A stretch of DNA of 64,000 nucleotides, from the NCBI GenBank assembly GCA_015056915.1, contig SVFK01000003.1, positions 124,001 to 188,000 of the forward strand, read 5' to 3'. Source of the DNA: Lachnospiraceae bacterium (GTDB lineage: Bacteria > Bacillota > Clostridia > Lachnospirales > Lachnospiraceae). Shown here one piece after another: positions 1 through 8,792 of the stretch. A program made the translations under genes and the position numbers. The notes beneath the pieces were generated by a model. The model was given only the letters and a program-made list of their open reading frames with translations, made no database searches and had not been told where the DNA came from. Within the stretch, counting starts at the first letter, position 1, and each line of letters begins with the position of its first letter.

Positions 1-35
1 AATATGTGCACGGTTTATATTTTTTTGAAATTTTA

Positions 36-64
36 TTGACAAAAAATCCAGAAGCGTGTATCAT
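36..64 (+). promoter_or_regulatory. Promoter of the liv operon
   Basis: A perfect -35 box TTGACA (36-41) is followed after 17 nt by TATCAT (59-64), about 80 nt upstream of the substrate-binding protein start. The spacing is ideal for the housekeeping sigma factor. The leader from about 70 to 130 is AT-rich and shows no clear riboswitch fold. Assignment is from sequence match only. Confidence 0.7.
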
Positions 65-143
65 TCATATTAAATTGCGTTGTATCTTTGTATACAATTA
101 CAAAATGTTATCATTAGGATAACAAAAAGGAGGAAATGTTATT

Positions 144-1304
144 ATGAAGAAACTCAAAAAGTTAGTTAGCATTGTTGTAGCTTCTGCTATGGTATTAGCT
201 ATGGCTGGCTGTGGCGCATCTGATGCAGGTAACACTGCAGGTGGAGATACCTTCAAGATTGGTGGTATCGGACCTACTACCGGTGCAGCAGCAATCTATG
301 GTATGGCTGTTCAGAATGCAGCTCAGCTTGCAGTTGAAGAAATCAATGCAGCAGGTGGTGTAAACGGTTATCAGTTAGAGCTGAATTTCCAGGATGACGA
401 GCATGATGCAGAGAAGTCTGTAAATGCATACAACAATTTAAAGGACTGGGGCGCACAGATTATTTTAGGTTCTGTTACCAGTGCTCCTTGTATTGCAGTA
501 GTAGAAAAGACCAAAGAGGATAATATGTTCCAGATTACTCCTTCCGGTACTGCTGTAGAATGTGTACAGTATGATAATGCTTTCCGTGTATGCTTCTCTG
601 ATCCTACACAGGGTGTTATTGCAGCTCAGTACATTAAGGAAAAAGCTTTAGGTACTAAGATTGCAATTATCTATGACAGCTCCGATACTTATTCTACCGG
701 TATTTACGAAGCTTTCGCAGGTGAAGCAGCAAATCAGTCTCTGGAAATCGTTTCTACAGAAGCATTTACCGCAGACAGCAATAAGGACTTCTCCGTTCAG
801 CTTCAGAAGGCTAAGGATGCAGGTGCAGATTTAGTATTTTTACCTATTTACTACAGTGAATCTGCTCTGATTCTTTCTCAGGCTGCTCAGATGGCTTATG
901 CACCTACCTTCTTCAGTGTAGACGGTATGGACGGTATCTTAAGTGTAGATAACTTCGATGCTTCCTTAGCAGAGGGTTCTATTTTCTTAAGCCCCTTCAC
1001 AAGCACTGTAAATGCAAAGGCAGAGACCTTCAGTGCAGCATACGAAGCAAAATTTGGCGAGATTCCTAACCAGTTTGCAGCAGATTCCTATGATGCAGTT
1101 TATATTATTAAGCAGGCTCTTGAAGCAAAGAATGCTACTCCTGATATGACTGTAAGTGATTTGTGTGAAGCTCTTAAGAGTGCAATGGTAGAAATCAACT
1201 TCAGCGGTACAACCGGTGACAGCATCACTTGGAGTGCTGACGGTGAGCCTACCAAAGCGCCTATTGCAATCAAGATTGTTAATGGTGAATATACTGTACT
1301 GTAA
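144..1304 (+). CDS. livK: Branched-chain amino acid ABC transporter, substrate-binding lipoprotein
   Basis: This is the extracellular receptor of a Liv-type ABC importer, binding leucine, isoleucine, valine or related ligands and delivering them to the LivHM permease. The 386-residue product starts with a basic, hydrophobic signal peptide ending in a lipobox (LAMAGC, Cys23), so it should be a lipoprotein anchored on the outer face of the membrane. The mature part is a periplasmic-binding-protein type I fold (Peripla_BP_6), recognisable from the start GIGPTTGAAAIYGMAVQNA. An AGGAGG ribosome site lies just upstream of ATG 144. It is the first gene of livK-H-M-G-F. A terminator hairpin directly after it probably lets the receptor be made in excess over the membrane parts. 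The exact ligand cannot be read from sequence. Confidence 0.93.
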   Translation: MKKLKKLVSIVVASAMVLAMAGCGASDAGNTAGGDTFKIGGIGPTTGAAAIYGMAVQNAAQLAVEEINAAGGVNGYQLELNFQDDEHDAEKSVNAYNNLKDWGAQIILGSVTSAPCIAVVEKTKEDNMFQITPSGTAVECVQYDNAFRVCFSDPTQGVIAAQYIKEKALGTKIAIIYDSSDTYSTGIYEAFAGEAANQSLEIVSTEAFTADSNKDFSVQLQKAKDAGADLVFLPIYYSESALILSQAAQMAYAPTFFSVDGMDGILSVDNFDASLAEGSIFLSPFTSTVNAKAETFSAAYEAKFGEIPNQFAADSYDAVYIIKQALEAKNATPDMTVSDLCEALKSAMVEINFSGTTGDSITWSADGEPTKAPIAIKIVNGEYTVL

Positions 1305-1315
1305 TAGTACGATTG

Positions 1316-1347
1316 AAAAGGGTTGCCTTTCCGGCAACCCTTTTTTA
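1316..1347 (+). terminator. Intra-operon terminator/attenuator after livK
   Basis: A perfect 12-bp stem (1316-1327 with 1333-1344) closes a 5-nt loop and runs into a T tract. It lies between the binding-protein gene and the permease genes, where partial termination commonly sets a high receptor-to-permease ratio. Confidence 0.85.
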
Positions 1348-1442
1348 TTGATTTCAGTTGTTTTGCTTGCGTCATAATAATGTGTCGTGGTATAATACTG
1401 AAAGTGTTTATTTTGTATTATCGGTTTATGATGGAGGTAATT

Positions 1443-2327
1443 ATGAGCTTTATCACGTATTTGATTAACGGCATCAGCCTTGGCAGTATTTATGCGCTGA
1501 TTGCACTTGGATATACTATGGTATACGGTATTGCTAAGATGCTGAATTTTGCACACGGTGATGTTATTATGGTGGGAGCGTTTACTGTATATACCTTGTG
1601 CAGTATCTTAGGACTTCCCCCTGTAGTCGGTGTGCTGATTGCAGTTGCATTCTGTACAGCGTTAGGTATGGGAATAGAAAAGATGGCTTATAAGCCTCTA
1701 AGAAAGGCATCATCGCCCTTGGCGGTACTGATTACGGCAATCGGTGTCAGCTATCTGTTACAGAATCTGGCATTGCTTATTTTTGGTGCTAATACCAAGT
1801 CCTTTACTTCTGTGATTTCCATGGAGCCGATAAAGCTGGCTGACGGACAGATTAGTATCTCCGGTGAGACGATTGTTACAATTATTGTATGTATCTTAAT
1901 TATCATTGGATTAATGTTGTTTATTAATAAGACCAAAATGGGACAGGCAATGTTAGCGGTAGCAGAAGATAAAGGTGCCGCACAGCTTATGGGTATTAAC
2001 GTGGACGGCACAATTGCACTTACCTTTGCTATCGGTTCTGCATTGGCGGCAGTTGCAGGTGTGTTGCTCTGTTCAGCTTATCCGTCTCTGACCCCATATA
2101 CAGGCTCCATGCCCGGTATCAAAGCCTTTGTTGCAGCGGTATTTGGTGGTATCGGTTCCATTCCCGGTGCGTTTATCGGTGGTATTCTTCTTGGTATTAT
2201 TGAAATATTCGGCAAAGCTTATATTTCCTCACAGCTTTCGGATGCGATTGTATTTGCAGTGTTGATTATCGTATTGCTGGTGAAGCCCACAGGACTTCTC
2301 GGTAAAAATATTCAGGAGAAGGTATAG
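1443..2327 (+). CDS. livH: Branched-chain amino acid ABC transporter permease LivH
   Basis: This is one of the two transmembrane subunits of the Liv importer. The product has 294 residues and about eight hydrophobic segments, with the family signature near the start (ISLGSIYALIALGYTMVYGI) and the conserved GGIGSIPGAFIGG loop near the end that contacts the ATPases. The open frame extends upstream to about 1323, but the ATG at 1443 has a GGAGG ribosome site at 1433-1437 and gives the normal family length, so that start was chosen. livM follows almost immediately. Confidence 0.93.
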   Translation: MSFITYLINGISLGSIYALIALGYTMVYGIAKMLNFAHGDVIMVGAFTVYTLCSILGLPPVVGVLIAVAFCTALGMGIEKMAYKPLRKASSPLAVLITAIGVSYLLQNLALLIFGANTKSFTSVISMEPIKLADGQISISGETIVTIIVCILIIIGLMLFINKTKMGQAMLAVAEDKGAAQLMGINVDGTIALTFAIGSALAAVAGVLLCSAYPSLTPYTGSMPGIKAFVAAVFGGIGSIPGAFIGGILLGIIEIFGKAYISSQLSDAIVFAVLIIVLLVKPTGLLGKNIQEKV

Positions 2328-2339
2328 GTGGTGCAGCAT

Positions 2340-3419
2340 ATGGAAAAGAAGAATAAATTACAATTTAGTAAAACCTTTAAAAGCAACTGCATTACATATG
2401 GTATTGTAATTGTAGCATTCCTTATTGTGCAGATATTACTGAGTGCAGGTCTTGTAAGCAACCTGTTGAAGGGACTTTTAGTACCTTTATGTTCTTATGC
2501 TATTTTGGCAGTTTCCTTGAATCTGACCGTAGGTATCTTGGGTGAATTGAGTCTGGGTCATGCCGGATTTATGTGTGTGGGCGCATTTACAAGTGCATTT
2601 TTCTCAAAATGTTTTATGGATACACTCCCTACACTGGTTCGTTTTCCTTTGGCAATTTTAGTGGGCGCGGTTTGTGCCGGCTTTTTTGGACTTTTAATTG
2701 GTATCCCGGTATTGAGATTAAAGGGAGATTATCTGGCGATTGTTACTCTTGCATTCGGTGAAATTATTAAAAATATTATCAATATTCTTTTTATTGGCAA
2801 GGACAGCAAGGGCTTTCATTTCTCAACCACAAGTGCCATTGATCTGAATCTGGAAGAGGATGGTCAGGTGCTGATTAAGGGTGCACAGGGTATTACCGGT
2901 ACACCGAATGATTCCAGCTTTATTATCGGTATTGTGCTTTTATTGATTACACTGTTTGTTGTTCTCAACTTGATTCATTCCAGAGCCGGCAGAGCAATTA
3001 TGGCAATTCGTGATAATACAATTGCTGCAGAGTCGGTTGGTATTAATATTACTAAATATAAGCTGATGGCATTTTCCATATCAGCTGCACTTGCAGGTGT
3101 TGCAGGTGTGCTTTATGCGCACAATCTGTCTACCCTCATTGCATTGCCCAAGAATTTTGGCTACAACCAATCTATTATGATTCTGGTATTCGTTGTACTT
3201 GGTGGTATTGGCAATATCAGAGGCTCTGTAATTGCTGCAGTAGTTTTAACCCTGTTGCCGGAATTGCTTCGTGGTCTTAACGATTATCGTATGTTGATTT
3301 ATGCAGTTGTCTTAATCGCAATGATGCTGTTTAACTGGGCACCGAAATGTATTGAGTGGAGAGAAAAGATGCTCCATAAAATTAAAAAGAATAAAAAGAC
3401 CACAAAGGAGGCTGAATAA
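2340..3419 (+). CDS. livM: Branched-chain amino acid ABC transporter permease LivM
   Basis: This is the second membrane subunit of the Liv importer, pairing with LivH. The 359-residue product is strongly hydrophobic and carries the LivM-type motif GELSLGHAGFMCVGAF and a late GGIGNIRGS loop for coupling to the ATPases. The tail is rich in lysine and probably cytoplasmic. Start choice: a GTG at 2328 is also in frame, but ATG 2340 sits 8 nt after AGGTGG and is preferred. livG begins 2 nt after the stop, so the genes are cotranscribed. Confidence 0.92.
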   Translation: MEKKNKLQFSKTFKSNCITYGIVIVAFLIVQILLSAGLVSNLLKGLLVPLCSYAILAVSLNLTVGILGELSLGHAGFMCVGAFTSAFFSKCFMDTLPTLVRFPLAILVGAVCAGFFGLLIGIPVLRLKGDYLAIVTLAFGEIIKNIINILFIGKDSKGFHFSTTSAIDLNLEEDGQVLIKGAQGITGTPNDSSFIIGIVLLLITLFVVLNLIHSRAGRAIMAIRDNTIAAESVGINITKYKLMAFSISAALAGVAGVLYAHNLSTLIALPKNFGYNQSIMILVFVVLGGIGNIRGSVIAAVVLTLLPELLRGLNDYRMLIYAVVLIAMMLFNWAPKCIEWREKMLHKIKKNKKTTKEAE

Positions 3420-3421
3420 TT

Positions 3422-4180
3422 ATGGCATTATTAGAAGCAAATAAGTTAAGCATATCCTTTGGTGGATTAAGAGCAGTAGATGATTTTAATATTAAAGTGG
3501 AAAAGGGATGTCTGTATGGCTTGATCGGCCCCAACGGTGCCGGTAAGACCACAGTATTTAATCTACTTACAGGTGTTTATAAGCCTAATGAAGGTATTAT
3601 TACTCTGGATGGTGAGAATATTACCGGCAAGAAGACAATAGAGATTAATCAGGCGGGTATTGCAAGAACCTTCCAGAATATCAGATTATTTAAGGACTTG
3701 ACTGTTGCAGAAAATGTAAAGGTAGGTCTTCACAATCATTTGAAATATAGCACGTTAGCAGGTATCCTTCGTCTTCCTAAGTTTCGAAAGGTGGAAAAGG
3801 AGATGACCGAGCAGGCGATGGAGCTTTTGAAGGTATTTGATCTGGACAGTGAAGCAGATACCTTGGCTGCAAATTTACCCTATGGTAAACAGCGTAAGCT
3901 TGAAATTGCCCGCGCATTAGCCACCAGACCGAAGCTTTTACTGTTGGATGAACCGGCTGCAGGAATGAATCCCAACGAGACACAGGAGTTAATGGATACC
4001 ATTCGCTTTGTTAGAGATAATTTTGATATGACTATCCTGTTAATTGAGCATGATATGAAGCTTGTCAGTGGTATCTGCGAGGAGCTTACTGTGCTTAATT
4101 TTGGTCGTGTGCTTTGTCAGGGTAAAACAAGTGATGTGTTAAATAACCCCGAAGTTATTAAGGCTTATTTAGGTGAGTAG
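3422..4180 (+). CDS. livG: Branched-chain amino acid ABC transporter ATP-binding protein LivG
   Basis: This cytoplasmic ATPase subunit powers the Liv importer together with LivF. In the 252-residue product I see Walker A (GPNGAGKTT), the LivG variant of the ABC signature (LPYGKQRKLEIARALA), Walker B (LLLLDEPAAGMNP) and the switch histidine in IEHDM. Length and motifs are normal for LivG. It sits 2 nt after livM and 11 nt before livF. Confidence 0.94.
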   Translation: MALLEANKLSISFGGLRAVDDFNIKVEKGCLYGLIGPNGAGKTTVFNLLTGVYKPNEGIITLDGENITGKKTIEINQAGIARTFQNIRLFKDLTVAENVKVGLHNHLKYSTLAGILRLPKFRKVEKEMTEQAMELLKVFDLDSEADTLAANLPYGKQRKLEIARALATRPKLLLLDEPAAGMNPNETQELMDTIRFVRDNFDMTILLIEHDMKLVSGICEELTVLNFGRVLCQGKTSDVLNNPEVIKAYLGE

Positions 4181-4191
4181 GAGGGCGTGTC

Positions 4192-4902
4192 ATGGCAATG
4201 TTAGAAGTAAATGATATAAAAGTATACTATGGCATGATCCAGGCCATCAAGGGCGTGTCCTTTCACGTAGATGAAGGAGAGGTTATTGCGCTTATTGGTG
4301 CCAACGGTGCCGGCAAAACCACCATTCTTCATACTGTGTCGGGATTGCTTACTCCCAAGGAGGGTACAGTGACCTTTGAAGGTACGGACATTGTAAAAAT
4401 CCCCGGACATAAAATCGTATCCATGGGTATGGCTCATGTACCGGAGGGTAGACGTGTTTTTGCACAGCTTTCTGTATTGCAGAATTTGAAGATGGGAGCT
4501 TATACACGTAAGGATAAATCAGAGATTGATGAAACATTGAAGACGGTTTTCAAACGTTTCCCACGTTTGGAAGAGCGTCAGAATCAGCTTGCAGGCACAT
4601 TGAGTGGTGGTGAGCAACAGATGCTTGCCATGGGCCGTGCGTTAATGTCTCATCCCAAGATTATTCTGATGGATGAACCGTCCATGGGCTTGTCGCCTAT
4701 TTTTGTAAATGAAATTTTTGATATTATTCAGGAGGTAAGCAAAAGCGGTACTACAGTGCTTTTGGTAGAGCAGAATGCCAAGAAAGCCCTTTCCATTGCA
4801 GATCGCGCCTATGTGTTAGAGACCGGTAATATTGTACTGGAAGGTAAAGCCAGCGAGCTTCTGAATGATGATTCCATCAAAAAAGCATATTTAGGTGAAT
4901 AA
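4192..4902 (+). CDS. livF: Branched-chain amino acid ABC transporter ATP-binding protein LivF
   Basis: This is the second ATPase of the Liv importer. The 236-residue product has Walker A (GANGAGKTT), a canonical signature LSGGEQQMLAMGRAL, Walker B (IILMDEPSMGLSP) and the PEGRRVF segment typical of LivF. The ribosome site GGAGGG precedes ATG 4192. It completes a five-gene livKHMGF operon; the next gene follows after only 16 nt and may be cotranscribed. Confidence 0.94.
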   Translation: MAMLEVNDIKVYYGMIQAIKGVSFHVDEGEVIALIGANGAGKTTILHTVSGLLTPKEGTVTFEGTDIVKIPGHKIVSMGMAHVPEGRRVFAQLSVLQNLKMGAYTRKDKSEIDETLKTVFKRFPRLEERQNQLAGTLSGGEQQMLAMGRALMSHPKIILMDEPSMGLSPIFVNEIFDIIQEVSKSGTTVLLVEQNAKKALSIADRAYVLETGNIVLEGKASELLNDDSIKKAYLGE

Positions 4903-4918
4903 TAACGGAGGTGAATCT

Positions 4919-5533
4919 ATGAATAATGTAGTGATTACAATAGCAAGACAGTACGGAAGCGGCGGAAGAACTGTCGGTGAGATGCTTGCTAACCGCATGG
5001 GAATTCATTTCTATGACAAGGAGCTGGCAAAGCTTGCCAGCGAAGAAAGCGGTATTAATGAAGCTTTGTTTGTCAACACAGATGAGAAGGTAAAGGGACT
5101 TTTTCGTCTGGGAAAAGGCGCTTATACAGGAGATTTAATTTCTCCGAAAAGCGATGATTTTACTTCCGAAGAAAATCTTTTTAATTATCAGGCAAAGGTG
5201 ATTCGTGATTTGGCAGCAAGTAAGTCCTGCGTTATCATGGGACGTTGTGCTGATTACATATTGAAGGATTGCGAAAATGTTCTTAGCGTATTTGTGCATG
5301 CACCCAAGGATTTCTGCATGGAGCAGGCGGCAAAGAAGCAGAGTATGAGTGAGAAAGAATTGGAACGCTTTATTGCCAAAACAGATAAGCACAGAGCAGA
5401 CTATTATAAATATCACACCGGAAGAGAATGGACGGATGCAAGAAATTATGATTTGTGCCTGGACAGCTCCAAGCTTGGTTTTGAAAGATGTGTGGAAGAA
5501 ATTATTGCTTATATGAATGTGCGTTTTAAATAG
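4919..5533 (+). CDS. Cytidylate kinase-like family protein
   Basis: This is a P-loop kinase-like protein of 204 residues (Cytidylate_kin2-type). The start ITIARQYGSGGRTVGEMLA carries a modified P-loop (GSGGRTVG) and is followed by HFYDKELAKLASEESG, which is typical of this group. These proteins are widespread in Lachnospiraceae; their substrate is not established and this is not the canonical Cmk. A longer frame begins at 4895, but ATG 4919 follows GGAGGTGA at 4907-4914 and is preferred. It may be the last gene of the liv transcript, since a strong terminator follows. Confidence 0.8.
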   Translation: MNNVVITIARQYGSGGRTVGEMLANRMGIHFYDKELAKLASEESGINEALFVNTDEKVKGLFRLGKGAYTGDLISPKSDDFTSEENLFNYQAKVIRDLAASKSCVIMGRCADYILKDCENVLSVFVHAPKDFCMEQAAKKQSMSEKELERFIAKTDKHRADYYKYHTGREWTDARNYDLCLDSSKLGFERCVEEIIAYMNVRFK

Positions 5534-5558
5534 GTCTTTACCATAATGATTAAGGTAT

Positions 5559-5621
5559 AAAAAGGTACACTGCCACAATTGCCGCAAGCACTTTCGGCGA
5601 TTGAGGTCAGTGTACCTTTTT
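5559..5621. terminator. Bidirectional terminator between the kinase-like gene and lexA
   Basis: A 14-bp perfect inverted repeat (5559-5572 with 5608-5621) has A5 on one side and T5 on the other, with a smaller GCCG/CGGC helix inside the loop. It can end both the liv-side transcript and the converging lexA transcript, whose stop lies 2 nt away. Confidence 0.8.
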
Positions 5622-5622
5622 G

Positions 5623-6240
5623 CTATCTCCAAAAACGGAATACACCGAATACTGTACCAAGAATCTGACAGTCGTCCACAATAATAGGGTCCATGCTGTC
5701 ATTCTCCGGCTGAAGACGAATATGATCTCTTTCCTTATAAAAGGTCTTAACTGTTGCGGAATCATCAATCAGTGCTACAACAATATCACCGTTGCGGGCG
5801 GTATTGGAGGCGTTGACAAATACGCGGTCACCGTTAAAGATACCGGCATTAATCATGGAATCACCACGAACATTCAAAATAAAGGACTCACCCTTTGGTA
5901 CAATGTCTGCGGGAACAGGGAAATAATCCTGAATATTTTCTTCTGCCAAAATGGGCTGACCTGCAGCTACATTACCGATAATAGGTAGACTGACCATTTC
6001 CGTGCGAACCATCTGGAAGCTGTCATCACATATTTCAATGGCTCGGGGCTTAGTAGGGTCTCTGCGGATATATCCGTTCTTTTCCAAGGTTTCCAAGTGT
6101 GAGTGAACAGAAGATGTGGACTTCAAATTTACAGTCTCGCAAATCTCACGAACGGTAGGCGGATAGCCCTTCTTTAAAATCTCGTCTTTGATATACTCCA
6201 GAATCTCCTGCTGTTTGGAAGAAATCTTACCATAACCCAT
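5623..6240 (-). CDS. lexA: LexA repressor, SOS regulator
   Basis: This transcriptional repressor of the DNA-damage response is inactivated by RecA-stimulated self-cleavage. The 205-residue product has an N-terminal winged helix ([15 protein letters not shown], then [20 protein letters not shown]) and a C-terminal S24 peptidase domain. The cleavage site Ala-Gly in [10 protein letters not shown], the serine in RGDSM and the lysine in SATVKTFY are all visible, so it should be active. It is divergent from a LysM gene as lexA is from yneA in Bacillus. Several LexA-box-like sites lie in the shared intergenic region, one overlapping its own -35 box, so autoregulation is likely. Confidence 0.95.
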   Translation of the reverse strand: MGYGKISSKQQEILEYIKDEILKKGYPPTVREICETVNLKSTSSVHSHLETLEKNGYIRRDPTKPRAIEICDDSFQMVRTEMVSLPIIGNVAAGQPILAEENIQDYFPVPADIVPKGESFILNVRGDSMINAGIFNGDRVFVNASNTARNGDIVVALIDDSATVKTFYKERDHIRLQPENDSMDPIIVDDCQILGTVFGVFRFWR

Positions 6241-6302
6241 ATTTTATACCTCCGTAAATATGTATCTGTTGTATTAAAATGGCTAAGTTACTTGTTTTTC
6301 TA

Positions 6303-6331
6303 ATTATAACATAAGAAAAATAAAAAAGCAA
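6303..6331 (-). promoter_or_regulatory. lexA promoter
   Basis: On the minus strand TTGCTT (6326-6331) and a perfect TATAAT (6303-6308) are separated by 17 nt, upstream of lexA. A LexA-box-like sequence at 6329-6342 overlaps the -35 element, which fits autorepression. Confidence 0.7.
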
Positions 6332-6430
6332 ACATATATTCCAAAAATATGTTCGATTTTAGTATTGACAAAAGAAAATACGTTCGATATAATACAAACA
6401 TAAGAACAAATGTTTGCGAACAAATTTTCT
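6329..6430. promoter_or_regulatory. Cluster of LexA operator-like sites
   Basis: Compared with the Gram-positive box CGAACATATGTTCG, five 14-mers match well: 6329-6342 (11/14), 6342-6355 (12/14), 6373-6386 (11/14), 6403-6416 (11/14) and 6417-6430 (11/14). One covers the lexA -35 box and one lies between the -35 and -10 of the divergent promoter. The matches are seen directly; binding is inferred. Confidence 0.75.
6365..6393 (+). promoter_or_regulatory. SOS-type promoter of the LysM gene
   Basis: A fully consensus promoter: TTGACA (6365-6370), 17 nt, TATAAT (6388-6393). A LexA-box-like site (6373-6386) sits in the spacer, so LexA binding would block RNA polymerase. Such a strong promoter should be silent until DNA damage. 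Confidence 0.8.
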
Positions 6431-6512
6431 GTTGTATGGGAAAGTACAATATTTGTTGTTTATAAAAGAATTAATTTAAGAGAACTGATTTTTGAAATAG
6501 GAGTGTAAGGAT

Positions 6513-6908
6513 ATGAAGGTACAGAAGAGTATTTATGAGATGAGTGACAGAGAGCTTCGAGCATATAAGAGAAGATTACGCAGACAGCGTGAAATTAGAC
6601 GTAGATGTATGATGATTGTCATGACATTTTGTCTGATTGTGGTATGTGCAATTTCCTATCATTCCATTCAGTCCAATGCAAGTACAAACAGTGAGGATGT
6701 GAATTTTAAATATTACACAAGTATCACAGTTAAATACGGTGAATCGCTTTGGGACATTGCTGATGAGTATATTGATTATGAAGAATATAAGAATAAGAAT
6801 GAATATATTGCAGAAGTACAGAGCATTAATCATTTAGAAGATACAGATGATATCAGATACGGTCAGATTTTGATAATCCCTTATTTTTCTAGTGAATTTG
6901 TGAAATAG
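6513..6908 (+). CDS. LysM-domain cell-division suppressor, YneA-like
   Basis: This is probably the SOS-induced inhibitor of cell division. The 131-residue product has a basic N-terminus, one membrane segment (about residues 33-50, MMIVMTFCLIVVCAIS), then a short linker and a LysM domain (VKYGESLWDIADEY ... RYGQILIIPYF). That is the architecture of Bacillus YneA, which delays division after damage. The position, divergent from lexA and under a LexA-box promoter, supports the role. Sequence identity to YneA cannot be measured here; LysM could also serve another wall-binding role. Confidence 0.75.
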   Translation: MKVQKSIYEMSDRELRAYKRRLRRQREIRRRCMMIVMTFCLIVVCAISYHSIQSNASTNSEDVNFKYYTSITVKYGESLWDIADEYIDYEEYKNKNEYIAEVQSINHLEDTDDIRYGQILIIPYFSSEFVK

Positions 6909-6936
6909 TATAAGAACAGGACAGGGGAATATATTT

Positions 6937-6970
6937 GGGACCGGAAAGCTATTCTTCCCAGTCCCTTTTT
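6937..6970 (+). terminator. Terminator of the YneA-like gene
   Basis: GGGAC pairs with GTCCC and an inner GGAA with TTCC, with small bulges, followed by T6. The T tract lies inside the 3' end of the converging recombinase gene. Confidence 0.55.
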
Positions 6971-8013
6971 TCTCTTAAATGAACAGCGTTTGCAGCCTGG
7001 CGGCGGCGTGCATCCTCCAATGCGGCATAGTGTTTTCTTGTAGTATTTACATCTTTATGTCCCAATACATCCGCAACCAGGTATATATCGCCGGTTTCCT
7101 GATATAATGTTGTACCATAGGTGCTTCGTAGCTTATGAGGTGTTATTTTTTTCAAGCTGGTTACGCGAGAGGTATATTTTTTAACTAAATTTTCCACGGA
7201 GCGCACAGCCATTCTTCTATTTTGCAAAGAAAGGAAGAGTGCATTTTCATGGCCCTCTGCAGGAATAATTCGTTCACGCTCCTCCAAATAGTCTAACAGT
7301 GCAATTTCTACTTCTTCGCCAAAGTATATGATTGCTTCATAGCCACCTTTTCGACGGATTTTGATTCCACCCACATCAAAATTTACATCTGTAATATCAA
7401 GTCCCACACATTCTGACACACGGATTCCTGTTCCCAGCAAAAGTGTAAGAAGTGCCACATCACGAATTTTTGTTTTCTTGTGATATTCCATTTCCTTCTT
7501 GGTAAGCTTACTGCCTGCCTCCACCTGATCCAGTAAAATAGCTACTTCATTGGGCTCCAGACGGATAATTTCTTTTTCATGGCGTTTGGGAAGTGGGACC
7601 AATGCGGCCGGATTGCTGGAAATCATTTCATTTTGGAAAAAGTAATTGTAAAAGCTTCTAAGGGATGCGAGCTTTCTTGCTTTTCCTCGTTCATCATTTG
7701 TGATTTCTTTGCCCTCCTTTTGATAGAGGGAGAGGTATTCCAAGTATTCTTCAATATCCATTCGGGACAGCTGCTCAAGAATAGACATAGGGAATTCTGT
7801 TATTTCTATTTTGGAGCAGATACTGTTTGTCTCATGCAAAAATTCAAAGAAGAGTCTTATATCGTATGCATAGGCAAGTCTGGTTCTGGTAGACGTATAT
7901 TCCTCGATGCCACGAAAGAATATCTTGCAAAAGGGTGGAAGAGTACTCATAATTCCACGAAGCTTTATAATATTATTTTTGTTTTGATTATCATGATAGT
8001 TATCTGATTTCAT
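6949..8013 (-). CDS. Tyrosine recombinase, Xer-like (XerS-type candidate)
   Basis: This is a site-specific recombinase of 354 residues with the full catalytic set: Arg in GTGIRVSE (about 198), Lys in RRKGG (about 222), HKLR (about 293-296), His in LGHKD (about 319) and Tyr in HYAAL (about 329). An N-terminal SAM-like core-binding domain precedes it. The length is close to single-protein XerS (about 356), longer than XerC/XerD (about 300). It is not inside a mobile element, so a chromosome-dimer-resolution role is plausible, and it lies 3.4 kb from dif-like repeats. Start: ATG 8013 overlaps the upstream gene by 14 nt; TTG 8022 is also possible. Which Xer class it belongs to needs a tree. Confidence 0.8.
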   Translation of the reverse strand: MKSDNYHDNQNKNNIIKLRGIMSTLPPFCKIFFRGIEEYTSTRTRLAYAYDIRLFFEFLHETNSICSKIEITEFPMSILEQLSRMDIEEYLEYLSLYQKEGKEITNDERGKARKLASLRSFYNYFFQNEMISSNPAALVPLPKRHEKEIIRLEPNEVAILLDQVEAGSKLTKKEMEYHKKTKIRDVALLTLLLGTGIRVSECVGLDITDVNFDVGGIKIRRKGGYEAIIYFGEEVEIALLDYLEERERIIPAEGHENALFLSLQNRRMAVRSVENLVKKYTSRVTSLKKITPHKLRSTYGTTLYQETGDIYLVADVLGHKDVNTTRKHYAALEDARRRQAANAVHLREKRDWEE

Positions 8014-8740
8014 TACTGCCAAAGTATTCCGACCAACCTTTCAAATTACCGTTTTGTATTGCCGTAAACATCCTTGCTTTTACTCCCGGCGTTTCAAGAT
8101 TTATTTCCCTGAGTAAATTTTTAATATATTCTCGCTTGGTATTGCCATCTGCAGGGCAGGGGCTTTTGACTACAGGAACATTATATTTATTGATGAATCC
8201 GATTACATCGACCTCATTCATATACATTAAGGGTCTGATAACTGTCAAATCCATTCTGTCCAGATAGGTTACCGGAGCAAAGGTATGAAAGCGCCCTTCA
8301 AAAATAAGTGACATCAGCATAGTTTCTACCACATCATCCTTATGATGAGCATAGGCCACCTTGTTGCAACCGTTTTCTTTAATTGCAGTATTTAATGCGC
8401 CCTTACGCATCTTGGCACATAAGGAGCAAGGATTGCTTTCCTTGCGCTCCTCAAAGATAATTTGTGCGATATCCGTCTTGACGATGGTATATTCTACTTC
8501 TAACTCTTCGCACAATGCCTTTATTTTGTCCAAATTCAAGTTTTGGAAGCCAAGGTCTACCGTAACTGCATGAATATCAAAATGCGTGGGATAAAAGCGT
8601 CTAAGACCGCTTAAGGCATATAGCAGAGTAAGACTATCCTTTCCGCCGGATATTCCGATTGCAATTTTATCATTTTCCTCTATCATATTATAATCGTCTA
8701 TCGCCTTACGGACGTAACTGTATACCTGTTGTAGCTTCAT
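8000..8740 (-). CDS. ttcA: tRNA 2-thiocytidine biosynthesis protein, TtcA family
   Basis: This is a PP-loop ATPase that activates tRNA cytidine for thiolation at position 32. The 246-residue product has the PP-loop SGGKDSLTLLYAL, a CSLCAKMRKG cysteine pair and a third cysteine in KSPCPADGNT, which together would hold the Fe-S cluster of TtcA. The frame opens at 8818, but ATG 8740 has a GGAGA site and gives the expected length; the upstream extension is GC-rich and not protein-like. It overlaps the recombinase gene by 14 nt, so the two are likely cotranscribed. Confidence 0.82.
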   Translation of the reverse strand: MKLQQVYSYVRKAIDDYNMIEENDKIAIGISGGKDSLTLLYALSGLRRFYPTHFDIHAVTVDLGFQNLNLDKIKALCEELEVEYTIVKTDIAQIIFEERKESNPCSLCAKMRKGALNTAIKENGCNKVAYAHHKDDVVETMLMSLIFEGRFHTFAPVTYLDRMDLTVIRPLMYMNEVDVIGFINKYNVPVVKSPCPADGNTKREYIKNLLREINLETPGVKARMFTAIQNGNLKGWSEYFGSNEIR

Positions 8741-8792
8741 ATGTCTCCATTCGTTTTTGATTTTACAGTTTATTAATATAGGGGAGGTCAGG

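Noticed and set aside
987..1556. Minus-strand frame of 189 codons over livK/livH
   Set aside because: Shadow of two well-supported plus-strand genes and crosses the livK terminator.
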